Source: Kribbella aluminosa (GTDB lineage Bacteria > Actinomycetota > Actinomycetes > Propionibacteriales > Kribbellaceae). Taken from it: DNA of 64,000 nucleotides. Where the stretch lies: positions 434,001-498,000 of the forward strand of contig NZ_JAGINT010000002.1 in assembly GCF_017876295.1 (NCBI RefSeq), in the 5' to 3' direction. The position numbers and the translations under genes are program-made. The notes beneath the pieces were generated by a model that did not search any database, was not told where the DNA came from, and saw nothing but the letters and a program-made list of their open reading frames with translations. Below, piece after piece: positions 32,530-40,561 of this stretch (its first letter is position 1; every line of letters starts with the position of its first letter).

Positions 32530-33546
32530 ATGCCCCTAGTCCTGCACGTCGATTCCGATCGATGGCGCGATCACCTGCGTGCCACGTGGAACCCCGACAT
32601 CGTCCCGGTCGCCAAGGGCAACGGGTACGGGTTCGGGAACCACCGGCTGTTCGCAGAGTCCCGCGCACTCGGCGCTAAGACGATCGCGGTCGGCACGTAC
32701 TTCGAGGTCCCCGCGACTGAGCTTAATTCTTCTGGGCGCGAGGACGTCGTGGTGCTGTCGCCGTGGCGGCCGTTCCTGGAGATGCCGAAGAGCCAGAACG
32801 TCATCCACACGGTCAGCCGGCTGGCGGACCTGGTCTCGATCCCGGCCGGCAGCCGGGTGCTGATCGAGGTGATGACCTCGATGCGGCGGCACGGCATCGG
32901 CGCCCGCGAGTTGCGGCACACGATGCTGCTGAACGCGCTCGACCGGATCCGCTTCGAGGGCTGGTCGCTGCACTTCCCGATGGGCGCGGGCGGTACGTCG
33001 GCGAACCTCCGCGAGGCGCAGCAGCTGGCCAAGGCGGCTCTCGACGTACGGAAGAGCACGCTCTGGGTGTCGCACGTACCGGCGCAGAAGCTCGCCGACA
33101 TCGGCGAGAACGTCAAGCTCCGGATGGGTACGGCGCTGTGGCTCGGCGACCGCGGCGCGCTGTCGGTGAAGGCGACCGTCCTCGATGTTCATTCGGTACG
33201 GCGGGGCGAGCGCGTCGGGTACCGGCAGCGGCGGGTGACCGGCGACGGGCACATCCTGGTCGTCTCCGGCGGTACGGCGAACGGCGTCGGGCTGGAGGCT
33301 CCGACCGCCGCGGCGACCGTCCGGCAGCGGGCGATCGCGATGGCGAAGGGCGGTCTGGACGCGGCCGGGATGGCGCTGTCGCCGTTCAGCATCGAGGGCA
33401 AGCAGCGGTGGTTCGCGGAGCCGCCGCACATGCAGGCCAGCATGCTGTTCCTGCCGGCCACGGTGGCGCCGCCGGCAGTCGGCGACGAGGTCGACCTCGA
33501 CGTCCGGCACACCACGACGACGTTCGACAAGGTGTCGATGGATTGA
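32530..33546 (+). CDS. alanine racemase-fold PLP protein paired with FemX
   Basis: This 338-residue protein has the alanine-racemase barrel start with the PLP lysine in VPVAKGNGYGFGNHRLFAES (Lys near 29), and a C-terminal beta-domain (GYRQRRVTGDGHILVVSGGT). The sequence is more distant than a housekeeping Alr, so it may be a racemase or epimerase for another amino acid in the cross-bridge. It lies 4 bp behind the FemX-like gene. Its stop codon overlaps a palindrome that probably belongs to the next promoter. Confidence 0.85.
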   Translation: MPLVLHVDSDRWRDHLRATWNPDIVPVAKGNGYGFGNHRLFAESRALGAKTIAVGTYFEVPATELNSSGREDVVVLSPWRPFLEMPKSQNVIHTVSRLADLVSIPAGSRVLIEVMTSMRRHGIGARELRHTMLLNALDRIRFEGWSLHFPMGAGGTSANLREAQQLAKAALDVRKSTLWVSHVPAQKLADIGENVKLRMGTALWLGDRGALSVKATVLDVHSVRRGERVGYRQRRVTGDGHILVVSGGTANGVGLEAPTAAATVRQRAIAMAKGGLDAAGMALSPFSIEGKQRWFAEPPHMQASMLFLPATVAPPAVGDEVDLDVRHTTTTFDKVSMD

Positions 33547-33565
33547 CTTCAGGTCCACCTGAAGT
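33546..33565. promoter_or_regulatory. 9-bp-arm palindrome before the methyltransferase gene
   Basis: ACTTCAGGT (33546-33554) and ACCTGAAGT (33557-33565) are perfect arms around CC. A TTGACT (33544-33549) overlaps the left arm as a possible -35. The layout resembles MerR/SoxR-type operators placed between -35 and -10. The regulator is not in this window. Confidence 0.65.
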
Positions 33566-33580
33566 TGCACCGTGGACCGT

Positions 33581-34303
33581 ATGAGCTTTCTGGATTGGAT
33601 CGAGGAGCGTCCGGGTGCGGCCGAGTTGCGGGCGGCGTCGTACCGGATGCTGGGGCTGAAACGCGGGGCGACCTGTGTCGATGTCGCGTGCGGAGCGGGG
33701 CATGCGGTCGCCGAGCTGGCGAGGAAGGGCCTCAAGGTGACCGGGATCGACGCGGACCCGGACGCCATCGAGGCGGCCCGGGAGCGGGCGCCCGGGGCGA
33801 TGTTTCACGTGGCACATTCCGACGACCTGCCCCTCGAGGACGGGTCGGCGGACGGCTATCGCGCGCTCCGGCTGTTCCACCTGCTCGAGGATCCGCGTCC
33901 GACGATCGCCGAAGCCCGCCGGGTCCTCCACCCCGGCGGCCGGATCGTGGTCGGCGGCCAGGACTACGGCTTCCTGCTGATCGACAGCTCCGACCAGGAC
34001 CTGACCGACGTGATCTGCCTCGGTCTGGAGTCGCGAACGGTCTCGCCACGCGCGACCCGGACCCTGCGCGACGTACTCCTCGACGCGGGGTTCCACGACG
34101 TCGAGGTCGCCGTCCACAACGAGATCGTCACGGAGCACGGGCAGCTGGCTCCGCAGCTCAAGTCGGCCGCCGGCGCAGCGGTCGAGAAGGCACTGATCAC
34201 CCAGGAAGACGCGGACAACTGGCTCGTGGAACAGTCCCGCCGAGGCCGCCGCAACCGCTTCCTGGCCGTCGTACCGACCCTTCTTGTCGGCGGCCGCCGC
34301 TGA
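33581..34303 (+). CDS. SAM-dependent methyltransferase (class I)
   Basis: This 240-residue protein has the Rossmann SAM motif VDVACGAGHAVAELARKG, the acidic loop VTGIDADPDAIEAARERA and the later GSADGYRALRLFHLLEDP and VLHPGGRIVVGG, the layout of UbiE/COQ5-type small-molecule methyltransferases. Substrate unknown. ATG 33581 or GTG 33572 are possible starts, differing by three residues. A palindrome and a possible -35 directly precede it, so it is probably transcribed on its own under a MerR-like regulator. Confidence 0.88.
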   Translation: MSFLDWIEERPGAAELRAASYRMLGLKRGATCVDVACGAGHAVAELARKGLKVTGIDADPDAIEAARERAPGAMFHVAHSDDLPLEDGSADGYRALRLFHLLEDPRPTIAEARRVLHPGGRIVVGGQDYGFLLIDSSDQDLTDVICLGLESRTVSPRATRTLRDVLLDAGFHDVEVAVHNEIVTEHGQLAPQLKSAAGAAVEKALITQEDADNWLVEQSRRGRRNRFLAVVPTLLVGGRR

Positions 34304-34306
34304 TTG

Positions 34307-34331
34307 AGCGACTGGCTTCGTCCGAGTCGCT
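34307..34331. terminator. weak hairpin in convergent gap
   Basis: AGCGACT (34307-34313) pairs with AGTCGCT (34325-34331) across an 11-base loop, between the methyltransferase stop and the convergent synthase stop. The stem is short, so termination is only possible. Confidence 0.35.
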
Positions 34332-35484
34332 ACCGCTTGAGGTGGCCCTTCCAGCGGACCGTGGGGAGGAGGGCCGCTGGGTCGACGCGGTCCTTGTTGG
34401 CAGAGACGATGTCGAACATGGACTCGATCAGGGTCTCGGACAGCAGGTGGGGCTGGAGGCCGAGGCCAACCAGGCCGGTGTGCTTGACGTTGTAGTAATG
34501 CTCGGCCTGCTCGACGCGCGGGTTCTCCAGGTGCTCGAACTGGACCGGGCCGGGGAAGGACTCCGCGACCAGCTCGGCGAGCTGTGACACCGAGTAGCTC
34601 TCGGTCATCTGGTTGAAGACCCGGAACTCGCCCGCGTCCGCCGGGTTCTCCACCGCGAGGCGGATGCACTCGACGGTGTCCCGGATGTCCAGGAAGCCCC
34701 GCGTCTGGCCGCCGGCGCCGTACACCGTGAGCGGCTCGCCCAGCACCGCCTGGATGACGAATCGGTTGAGCACGGTACCGAAGACGGCGTCGTAGTCGAA
34801 CCGGGTCTGGAGCCGCGAGTCGCGCACGGTCTGGTCGGTCTGCTGGCCGTACACCACGCCCTGGTTGAGGTCGGTGACCCGCATCCCCCAGATCCGGCAC
34901 CCGAACTCGAGGTTGTGCGAGTCGTGCACCTTGCTCAGGTGGTAGAACGAGCCGGGCTTCTTCGGGTAGAGCATCCGGTCCTTGCGCCCGTTGTGCTCGA
35001 CCTCCAGCCAGCCCTCCTCGATGTCGATGTTCGGCGTCCCGTACTCACCCATCGTGCCGAGCTTCACCAGGTGGATGTCCGGGTTGATCTCGGCGATCGC
35101 GTACATCAGGTTCAGCGTGCCGACCACGTTGTTGTGCTGCGTGTACACAGCGTGTTCGCGGTCGATCATCGAGTACGGCGCCGCCCGCTGCTCGGCGAAG
35201 TGCACGATCGCGTCGGGCGCGAACTCCTGCAGGACCCGGTAGACGAAGTCCGCGTCGAGCAGGTCACCGACGTACGACGGGACGGTCTTGCCGGAGACCT
35301 GCTCCCAGGCCTTCACCCGAGACTCGAGATCCTCGATCGGAACCAGGCTCTGGACGCCCAGCTCGCGGTCGTACCCACGGCGGGCCATGTTGTCGAGCAC
35401 AGCCGTGTCGTGGCCGCGGTCGGAGAGGTGCAGTGCTGTCGGCCACCCTAGGTAACCGTCACCGCCCAGAACAAGTACTCGCAC
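34330..35484 (-). CDS. sqdB: UDP-sulfoquinovose synthase (SQD1/SqdB type)
   Basis: The enzyme converts UDP-glucose and sulfite to UDP-sulfoquinovose. The 384-residue protein has the NAD motif VLGGDGYLGWPTALHLS and signature segments close to plant SQD1: FAEQRAAPYSMIDR, TQHNNVVGTLNL, LGTMGEYGTPNIDIEEG, YPKKPGSFYHLSKVHDSHN and VTDLNQGVVYG. The catalytic Thr (GTMGEYG), Tyr and Lys (YHLSK) are present. GTG at 35484 behind a GGAAGG site was preferred over a TTG codon upstream. Nearby GtrA, glycosyltransferase and epimerase genes suggest a sulfonated glycoconjugate; sqdX/sqdC partners are not in view. Confidence 0.9.
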   Translation of the reverse strand: MRVLVLGGDGYLGWPTALHLSDRGHDTAVLDNMARRGYDRELGVQSLVPIEDLESRVKAWEQVSGKTVPSYVGDLLDADFVYRVLQEFAPDAIVHFAEQRAAPYSMIDREHAVYTQHNNVVGTLNLMYAIAEINPDIHLVKLGTMGEYGTPNIDIEEGWLEVEHNGRKDRMLYPKKPGSFYHLSKVHDSHNLEFGCRIWGMRVTDLNQGVVYGQQTDQTVRDSRLQTRFDYDAVFGTVLNRFVIQAVLGEPLTVYGAGGQTRGFLDIRDTVECIRLAVENPADAGEFRVFNQMTESYSVSQLAELVAESFPGPVQFEHLENPRVEQAEHYYNVKHTGLVGLGLQPHLLSETLIESMFDIVSANKDRVDPAALLPTVRWKGHLKR

Positions 35485-35626
35485 GGCTCGGCCGCCTTCC
35501 AATCGGGGACGTCGTCACAGTCCTTCCTATCCCGAGTACCCGCTCCCGTAACGTGACCGGTACCACCTAATCGCTGGCAATCGGCTGAGAATTTCGGCCC
35601 GGCTGCCATCAGCGGAGGCGGAGGGG

Positions 35627-35632
35627 CACAAT
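35627..35632 (+). promoter_or_regulatory. -10 element of the gtrA-like gene (leaderless)
   Basis: CACAAT ends eight bases before the ATG at 35641; the spacer has no RBS. Confidence 0.45.
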
Positions 35633-35640
35633 GGGTTGCG

Positions 35641-36099
35641 ATGCGCGCACTCAGGAAGACTCTCTCCCGTGCCCGGCTGCTGCTCTGGGCGAAGTACTCG
35701 GCGTCCTCCGTAGTGGCCACTGTGGTGAGCCAGGTGGCGTTCGCTCTCTGTTACTGGTTCGGTACGCCGGCCCTCGTCGCGACCCTGGTCGCCTGGCTCG
35801 CGGGCGCCATCCCGAACTACGTGCTGAACCGCCGCTACACCTGGGGCCGCAGCGGTCAGAAGCTGCCGTACACGATGATCGTGATCGGCTCCGCGGTCTC
35901 CGCCGCGCTGGTCACCTCGCTGACCGACCACCTGGTCCGGGGGATCGAGTCACACGCCTGGAAGACGCTGCTGGTGACCGGTTCGTACTTCGGGACGTAC
36001 GCGGTGTTGTTCATCGTGAAGTTCGTACTGTTCGATCGGCTGGTGTTCGCCAAGCCTGTCGCCGCCCCCGCCGAAGCAGGTACTCCCGTAGCCACGTAG
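35641..36099 (+). CDS. GtrA-family membrane protein
   Basis: This 152-residue protein has four helices and the GtrA marks KYSASSVVATVVSQVAFALC, AWLAGAIPNYVLNRRYTW and VKFVLFDRLVF. GtrA-like proteins help move polyprenyl-phosphate sugars across the membrane for surface glycosylation. It overlaps the convergent glycosyltransferase fusion by 89 bp, and that partner could make its polyprenyl-sugar substrate. A CACAAT element predicts a leaderless message. Confidence 0.9.
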   Translation: MRALRKTLSRARLLLWAKYSASSVVATVVSQVAFALCYWFGTPALVATLVAWLAGAIPNYVLNRRYTWGRSGQKLPYTMIVIGSAVSAALVTSLTDHLVRGIESHAWKTLLVTGSYFGTYAVLFIVKFVLFDRLVFAKPVAAPAEAGTPVAT

Positions 36100-38245
36100 T
36101 CGTCATCACCCGCCCGTAGTTCGCGCCGTACACGATCCCCGGGCCCTTCTTGCTGCTCCCGTCGCCGCGGCGGCGCATTGTCATCGGCAGCTCGACCACC
36201 CGCGCGCCGAGCGCGAGCGCCCCGAGCAACAGCTCCGACGACTGGTACTGCGGTTCACGCAGCGTCACCGCCGTCGCGAGGTCGGCCCGCATCGCGCGGA
36301 ACCCGAACGACGTGTCGGTCAGCTTCTTCCGGGTCAGCAGAGACGCGAGTACGGCGAACACCCGGACGCCGACCCAACGCAGCCGGCTGTCCGCGTCCTC
36401 GGCCCCGAGCCTGCGCGACCCGGTGACGAAATCGGCCCGATCAAGCAGGATCGGCTCGAGCAGGACCTCCAGCTCGTCGTTGTCGTACTGCCCGTCCGCG
36501 TCGGTGGTGACGACGTACTCCGCCCCGCCTTCGGCCGCCAGGTGGTACCCGAGCCGGAGCGCGGCGCCCTGGCCGCGGTTCGCCGGGGCGATGCAGACGT
36601 ACGCCCCGTGGTCCTTCGCGACGTCGGCGGTGTCGTCGGTCGCGCCGTCCACGACGACCAGGACGTCGACCGGCATACCGGCACACGTCTTGGGCATGTT
36701 CGTCAGCACCGGCCCGATCCGGGCGGCCTCGTTGTACGCCGCGATGACGACGACCACCGGGGCGAAGTTCGTGCCGTGGAGGCTCTTGGCTGCCGCAGTG
36801 TCCACCGTGTCCGGGTAGGCGGCCATCGCAGGCCGGGCCTGGTCCTTACCGAGGATGGCGCGGAGGCCTATGACACCTGCCAGCGGGAAGAAGATCAGCC
36901 CTGGCAGTTGGTAGCGCCAGGAGAACTCGAACGCGGCTGAGCCGAGCAGGAGCACCACACCAGCCGTTGCGGGCAACAGAGCAGCAGAACGAAGTCTTGA
37001 GGTCTTGGCGCGCCCCAACCCAGCTACAGCGGCAAGAGCGATCAGTACGCCCAGCCCGAGCAGTGTGCCGGACGTGTACCCACCATGCAGCTGGTAGGCG
37101 CGCAGAATGACCGCAGGCACGTGAGAGACGTGCGGCTCGGACCCTCCCCATTTCACTGCCGCCTTGGCGGTGTTGGGGTCCTTGAGGTTCGGGTAGACCA
37201 GCTGGAACTGCCAGCGGTCCAGCGGTACGTCGTCAGGCGAGCTGGTACGGGTCGGCGCGAAGCCCTTCGCGAAGTCCTTCAGCACTGCCCACGTCACGTC
37301 CAGCGGCTGGTGCGTGATGACGAGATGCGCGAACTCCGCGGCCAACTGGTGCTTCGTCGTACCGGGCGGCAACGGGCCCGGCCAGTTCTTGTCGCCGTAG
37401 CGGTCGTGGGCGTACTTGTCCACTCCCAGCCGGTGCCCGAGCGGTTCCTTCGGGCAGAACAGGCGGGTGCCGTCGTTGAGCGGCAGCTTGTCGCAGTTCG
37501 CGACCGTGGCGGTCCGCCCGTACAGGATCTCGTTCTGGGCGCCGGTGAAACCCCAGCGGCCGGTGTCGACCCGGTAGTACCCGCCGTACGCCGCGAAGAC
37601 GATGCCGAACCCGGCGACGGCGGCCGCGGTACGACGTACCACGTCCATCCGCCGCTTCCGCCAGGCGTTGCCGACCACGATCAGGTAGAGCACCACGGCG
37701 ATCAGCAGCACCAGGCCGATCGCGCGGACCGTGAACGCGGCACCGACGAGTACGCCGACCACCGCTGCGCGGCGCCAACCCGGCACGCCCTTCACGAGCA
37801 GCAGCCACAGGATCGCCACCAGGATCACGTCGAACGTGGTCTCGGCCATGATGTTCTGCTCGATCTGCACCTGGTACGCGTCGAGCAGGATCGGTGCGGC
37901 GGCGACCGCGGACAGCCAGCGGTACACGGTCAGCTTCCGGGCGAGCGCGTAGATCACCACGCCCAGCAGCAGCCCGCCGAGGTGCTGGATGATCACGACC
38001 AGCTTCAGCCCGCCGAGCCAGACGAGAGGACCGAGGACGAAGTCGTACCCGATCGGGTTCAGCTGGTCCGGGCTGAGCTTGCCCATGTTGGTCAGGTACT
38101 GCACCGAGTCCACGTAGACGATCGCCGGCGTGTAGGCGACAGTCGCGAGGATCCGCAGTACCAGGCCCAAGGTCAGGAGGACCGCGAGCAACCAGTGTGT
38201 CCGCAGCTCCTTCCTCAACGAAGCGAGGGTTACCGGCTCCCTCAC
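36011..38245 (-). CDS. fused membrane glycosyltransferase (GT39-like) and GT2 domain protein
   Basis: This 744-residue protein has two parts. Residues 1-470 form a polytopic membrane module with an early acidic loop AIVYVDSVQYLTN, as in GT-C sugar transferases using polyprenyl donors. Residues about 494-715 are a cytosolic GT2 domain (VVVVIAAYNEAARIGPVLTN, metal motif TTDADGQYD, SFGFRAMRADLATAVTLREP), like polyprenyl-phosphate sugar synthases. Donor synthesis and transfer may thus be joined in one chain. GTG at 38245 overlaps the upstream stop (GTGA); GTG 38266 is an alternative adding seven residues. Confidence 0.87.
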   Translation of the reverse strand: MREPVTLASLRKELRTHWLLAVLLTLGLVLRILATVAYTPAIVYVDSVQYLTNMGKLSPDQLNPIGYDFVLGPLVWLGGLKLVVIIQHLGGLLLGVVIYALARKLTVYRWLSAVAAAPILLDAYQVQIEQNIMAETTFDVILVAILWLLLVKGVPGWRRAAVVGVLVGAAFTVRAIGLVLLIAVVLYLIVVGNAWRKRRMDVVRRTAAAVAGFGIVFAAYGGYYRVDTGRWGFTGAQNEILYGRTATVANCDKLPLNDGTRLFCPKEPLGHRLGVDKYAHDRYGDKNWPGPLPPGTTKHQLAAEFAHLVITHQPLDVTWAVLKDFAKGFAPTRTSSPDDVPLDRWQFQLVYPNLKDPNTAKAAVKWGGSEPHVSHVPAVILRAYQLHGGYTSGTLLGLGVLIALAAVAGLGRAKTSRLRSAALLPATAGVVLLLGSAAFEFSWRYQLPGLIFFPLAGVIGLRAILGKDQARPAMAAYPDTVDTAAAKSLHGTNFAPVVVVIAAYNEAARIGPVLTNMPKTCAGMPVDVLVVVDGATDDTADVAKDHGAYVCIAPANRGQGAALRLGYHLAAEGGAEYVVTTDADGQYDNDELEVLLEPILLDRADFVTGSRRLGAEDADSRLRWVGVRVFAVLASLLTRKKLTDTSFGFRAMRADLATAVTLREPQYQSSELLLGALALGARVVELPMTMRRRGDGSSKKGPGIVYGANYGRVMTTTWLREYLLRRGRRQAWRTPADRTVRTSR

Positions 38246-39141
38246 TGGTTCTTGAAGTACTGCCACGTGCGGGCCAGACCGTCTTCCAGCGAGACCGTCG
38301 GCCGGTAGCCGAGATCGTTGGTGATGTCCACGACCACGGCCGGCATCTCACCCGCCGGCGCATCGATGTGCACGGCCGGCACCGCGCACCCGGTCACCGC
38401 GCGCACCGTCTCGATCATCTCCAGCACCGACACCGAACGCCCGGACCCGATGATCGCGCGCCCGTCGTACTTACTGTCGAGTGCGAGCAGGATGCCGCTC
38501 ACCACATCGTCGATGAAGACCAGGTCACGCCGCTGCGTCCCGTCGCCGTACACCCGGACGCCGCCATCACTCAGCGCAGCCCGCATCATCCGCGGCACGA
38601 AGCTGTCCTTGTGCGACATGCCCGGCCCGTACACGTTCGTGAACCGCAGCGCCGCGGCCGCCATCCCGTAGCTCCCCGAGTACGCCGAGAGCAGCATCTC
38701 GCACGCGGCCTTCGTCGCGCCGTACGGCGTCAGCGGCCGGAGCGGCAGGTCGGCGTTGATGGTCGACGTACCGACATCTCCGACCACCGCATTGGTGGAG
38801 GCGAGCACGAACCGGTCCACCCCGCTGCCCCGCGCCAACTCCAGCAGGACCTGCGTGATGGTCACGTTCTGCGCGAACGTCTGCATCGGCGCATCCACCG
38901 ACCGCAACACCGACGTCAACGCCGCCAGATGCACCACCGCAGTCGGCCGCGTCTCGAACGCCGCAACGCAGGTCTCCTGGTCCGCAAGATCCCCCGTCAC
39001 CACGTGCACTCCCGCGTCCCACGAAGCGTCCGCCGGCTCACGATCCACCGCAGTCACCGGCACATCCCGCTCCCGCAGAGCCGCCACCACGGCCCGCCCG
39101 ATAAACCCGGAGGCCCCGGTGACCAGCACACGTTCATCCAT
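38242..39141 (-). CDS. NAD-dependent sugar epimerase/dehydratase
   Basis: This 299-residue extended SDR has the motif VTGASGFIGRAVVAALRERD, the catalytic pair in TPYGATKAACEMLL (Tyr and Lys), FTNVYGPGMSHKDSFVPRMM and RRDLVFIDDVVSGILLAL. It acts on a nucleotide-linked sugar, of the UDP-glucose epimerase or TDP-sugar type. ATG at 39141 (MDERVLVTG) is the natural start. It is coupled to the membrane glycosyltransferase by GTGA, so it probably supplies that enzyme's sugar donor. Confidence 0.9.
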   Translation of the reverse strand: MDERVLVTGASGFIGRAVVAALRERDVPVTAVDREPADASWDAGVHVVTGDLADQETCVAAFETRPTAVVHLAALTSVLRSVDAPMQTFAQNVTITQVLLELARGSGVDRFVLASTNAVVGDVGTSTINADLPLRPLTPYGATKAACEMLLSAYSGSYGMAAAALRFTNVYGPGMSHKDSFVPRMMRAALSDGGVRVYGDGTQRRDLVFIDDVVSGILLALDSKYDGRAIIGSGRSVSVLEMIETVRAVTGCAVPAVHIDAPAGEMPAVVVDITNDLGYRPTVSLEDGLARTWQYFKNQ

Positions 39142-39194
39142 ACCGCTCAACCTACCTGCGCCGGTCCACCCCCGACCATGCTCCTCACGCGCTG

Positions 39195-40217
39195 TCACCC
39201 AGCGAGTACTTCAAGAGCATGCGCGTACTTCTTCCGCAGACGCTCCTGGGTCTCCGGGTCGAGCCGGCTCCGCCGCGCATGGCTGCTGTTGTGCTCGATA
39301 TCGGCCCGCTTCACAGGTACTGCCGCCGGGGTGTGGACGAGCCGGTTCAGGTAGTCATCGTGGGACTCGTCGGGCCGGCGGGTGAGCGCATCGACCATCT
39401 CCACCACTTCCGGCGGGACGCCCAGATCCGTCAACTGAGTCAGCGTGCAACTCGTGTCCTCGACAGAGTCGTGCAACAGCGCCGCCATCTGCTGATGCTC
39501 GTCCGCCCCGTCCCGGCGCGCGATCTCAGCAGCACCACGCACATGCAACACATACGGCTCGCCACTCTTGTCAACCTGCTCCCGATGCACGGCCGCCGCC
39601 AGCCTGTCGACGTTCTCGAGGGTGTCGACAGGTCCAGCGAGGTATGAGTACGCCGCCGCCCACCGCGTGAACAGCTCCTCCAACCGAGGATCCACCGTCG
39701 CCAACGGAACGAAATGCTCAACAGTCTCGGCGTAGTACGAGCGCTGCTTCACCACCCGCGGATGCGTGTGCAACCGCTGCACGTTGCTGTACCGATCCGA
39801 CAACTCCAACAACAACACCTCCCGCGGCGCCCCCGCGAGCTTGCCGAGATACGCCGTACGCCCCTCAACCCCGATCGTCACCGCCTCCACAAACCCCGCC
39901 GTACGCGCCCCGAACCGCGCCTCCAACTCCCCCACCGTCCCGCCGGTGTCCTCCACCACGTCATGCAACACCCCCGCCCGCAGCAGATCCACATCCGTCA
40001 CCCCGACCCCACCCACCAACACATCCACCACCTGCAACAAGTGCTCCCAGTAAGCCTCCCCCGCCGGCCGCACCTGCCCCCCATGCCACCCAACCGCCCC
40101 CGCAAACGCCACCCCCAACTCCTCAACCACCGCCGGCGAAAGCAAGTTCCTCAACTCAACCGAAGCTGCACCCCACCCGCCCCACCCAGCAAAGACCCGC
40201 ACGCTGTCCACACTCAC
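39195..40217 (-). CDS. tandem HD-domain protein (RelA/SpoT hydrolase-like)
   Basis: This 340-residue protein has two HD phosphohydrolase-like modules. The first (about 45-160) has YWEHLLQVVDVL and LLRAGVLHDVVEDTGGTVGE. The second (about 215-320) has YVLHVRGAAEIARRDG and QMAALLHDSVEDTSCTLTQL. HD-V/S-VEDT is the RelA/SpoT hydrolase type, but no synthetase domain is present. One copy may bind rather than cleave a nucleotide. GTG at 40217 overlaps the upstream stop (GTGA), so it is the last gene of the HerA operon. Coding G/C skew is very strong. Confidence 0.82.
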   Translation of the reverse strand: MSVDSVRVFAGWGGWGAASVELRNLLSPAVVEELGVAFAGAVGWHGGQVRPAGEAYWEHLLQVVDVLVGGVGVTDVDLLRAGVLHDVVEDTGGTVGELEARFGARTAGFVEAVTIGVEGRTAYLGKLAGAPREVLLLELSDRYSNVQRLHTHPRVVKQRSYYAETVEHFVPLATVDPRLEELFTRWAAAYSYLAGPVDTLENVDRLAAAVHREQVDKSGEPYVLHVRGAAEIARRDGADEHQQMAALLHDSVEDTSCTLTQLTDLGVPPEVVEMVDALTRRPDESHDDYLNRLVHTPAAVPVKRADIEHNSSHARRSRLDPETQERLRKKYAHALEVLAG

Positions 40218-40561
40218 CCCTTGGCCGGCACAGCCTCGCCCGGATACAACTCCCGCCACAACCACACCAGAAACTCGTCATCCGTCTTCCAGTCGTCGCC
40301 GTCCGCGGCGAGGCTCAAAGCCTCGCTCGGCAGTCCCTCACGATCACCCTTCAACAGGCGCGAGAACTCCGCCTTGAACGTCTGCAGCTCCGTGTCCTCA
40401 GGGCGGTCTTCCTGCGCCCGCCGTCTGAGGGCGGAGAAGTTGTCCGGGTCGGCCTCCGAGTGGAGGTGCGTCTGCACGACCGACAGGAACGTCGCGAACG
40501 GTGCATCCCGATGCTTCAACCAGTACTCGCCGGAGTAGCTCACGTAGGTCTCCTCGGTCAT
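40214..40561 (-). CDS. small acidic protein, possible immunity protein
   Basis: This 115-residue soluble protein (MTEETYVSYSGEYWLKHRDA ... DEFLVWLWRELYPGEAVPAK) has no recognised domain. It is acidic and overlaps both neighbours: ATGA with the protein upstream and GTGA with the HD protein downstream. Small acidic proteins directly behind multidomain proteins with variable C-termini are often immunity partners; this is only a contextual inference. A chaperone or adaptor role is equally possible. Confidence 0.7.
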   Translation of the reverse strand: MTEETYVSYSGEYWLKHRDAPFATFLSVVQTHLHSEADPDNFSALRRRAQEDRPEDTELQTFKAEFSRLLKGDREGLPSEALSLAADGDDWKTDDEFLVWLWRELYPGEAVPAKG

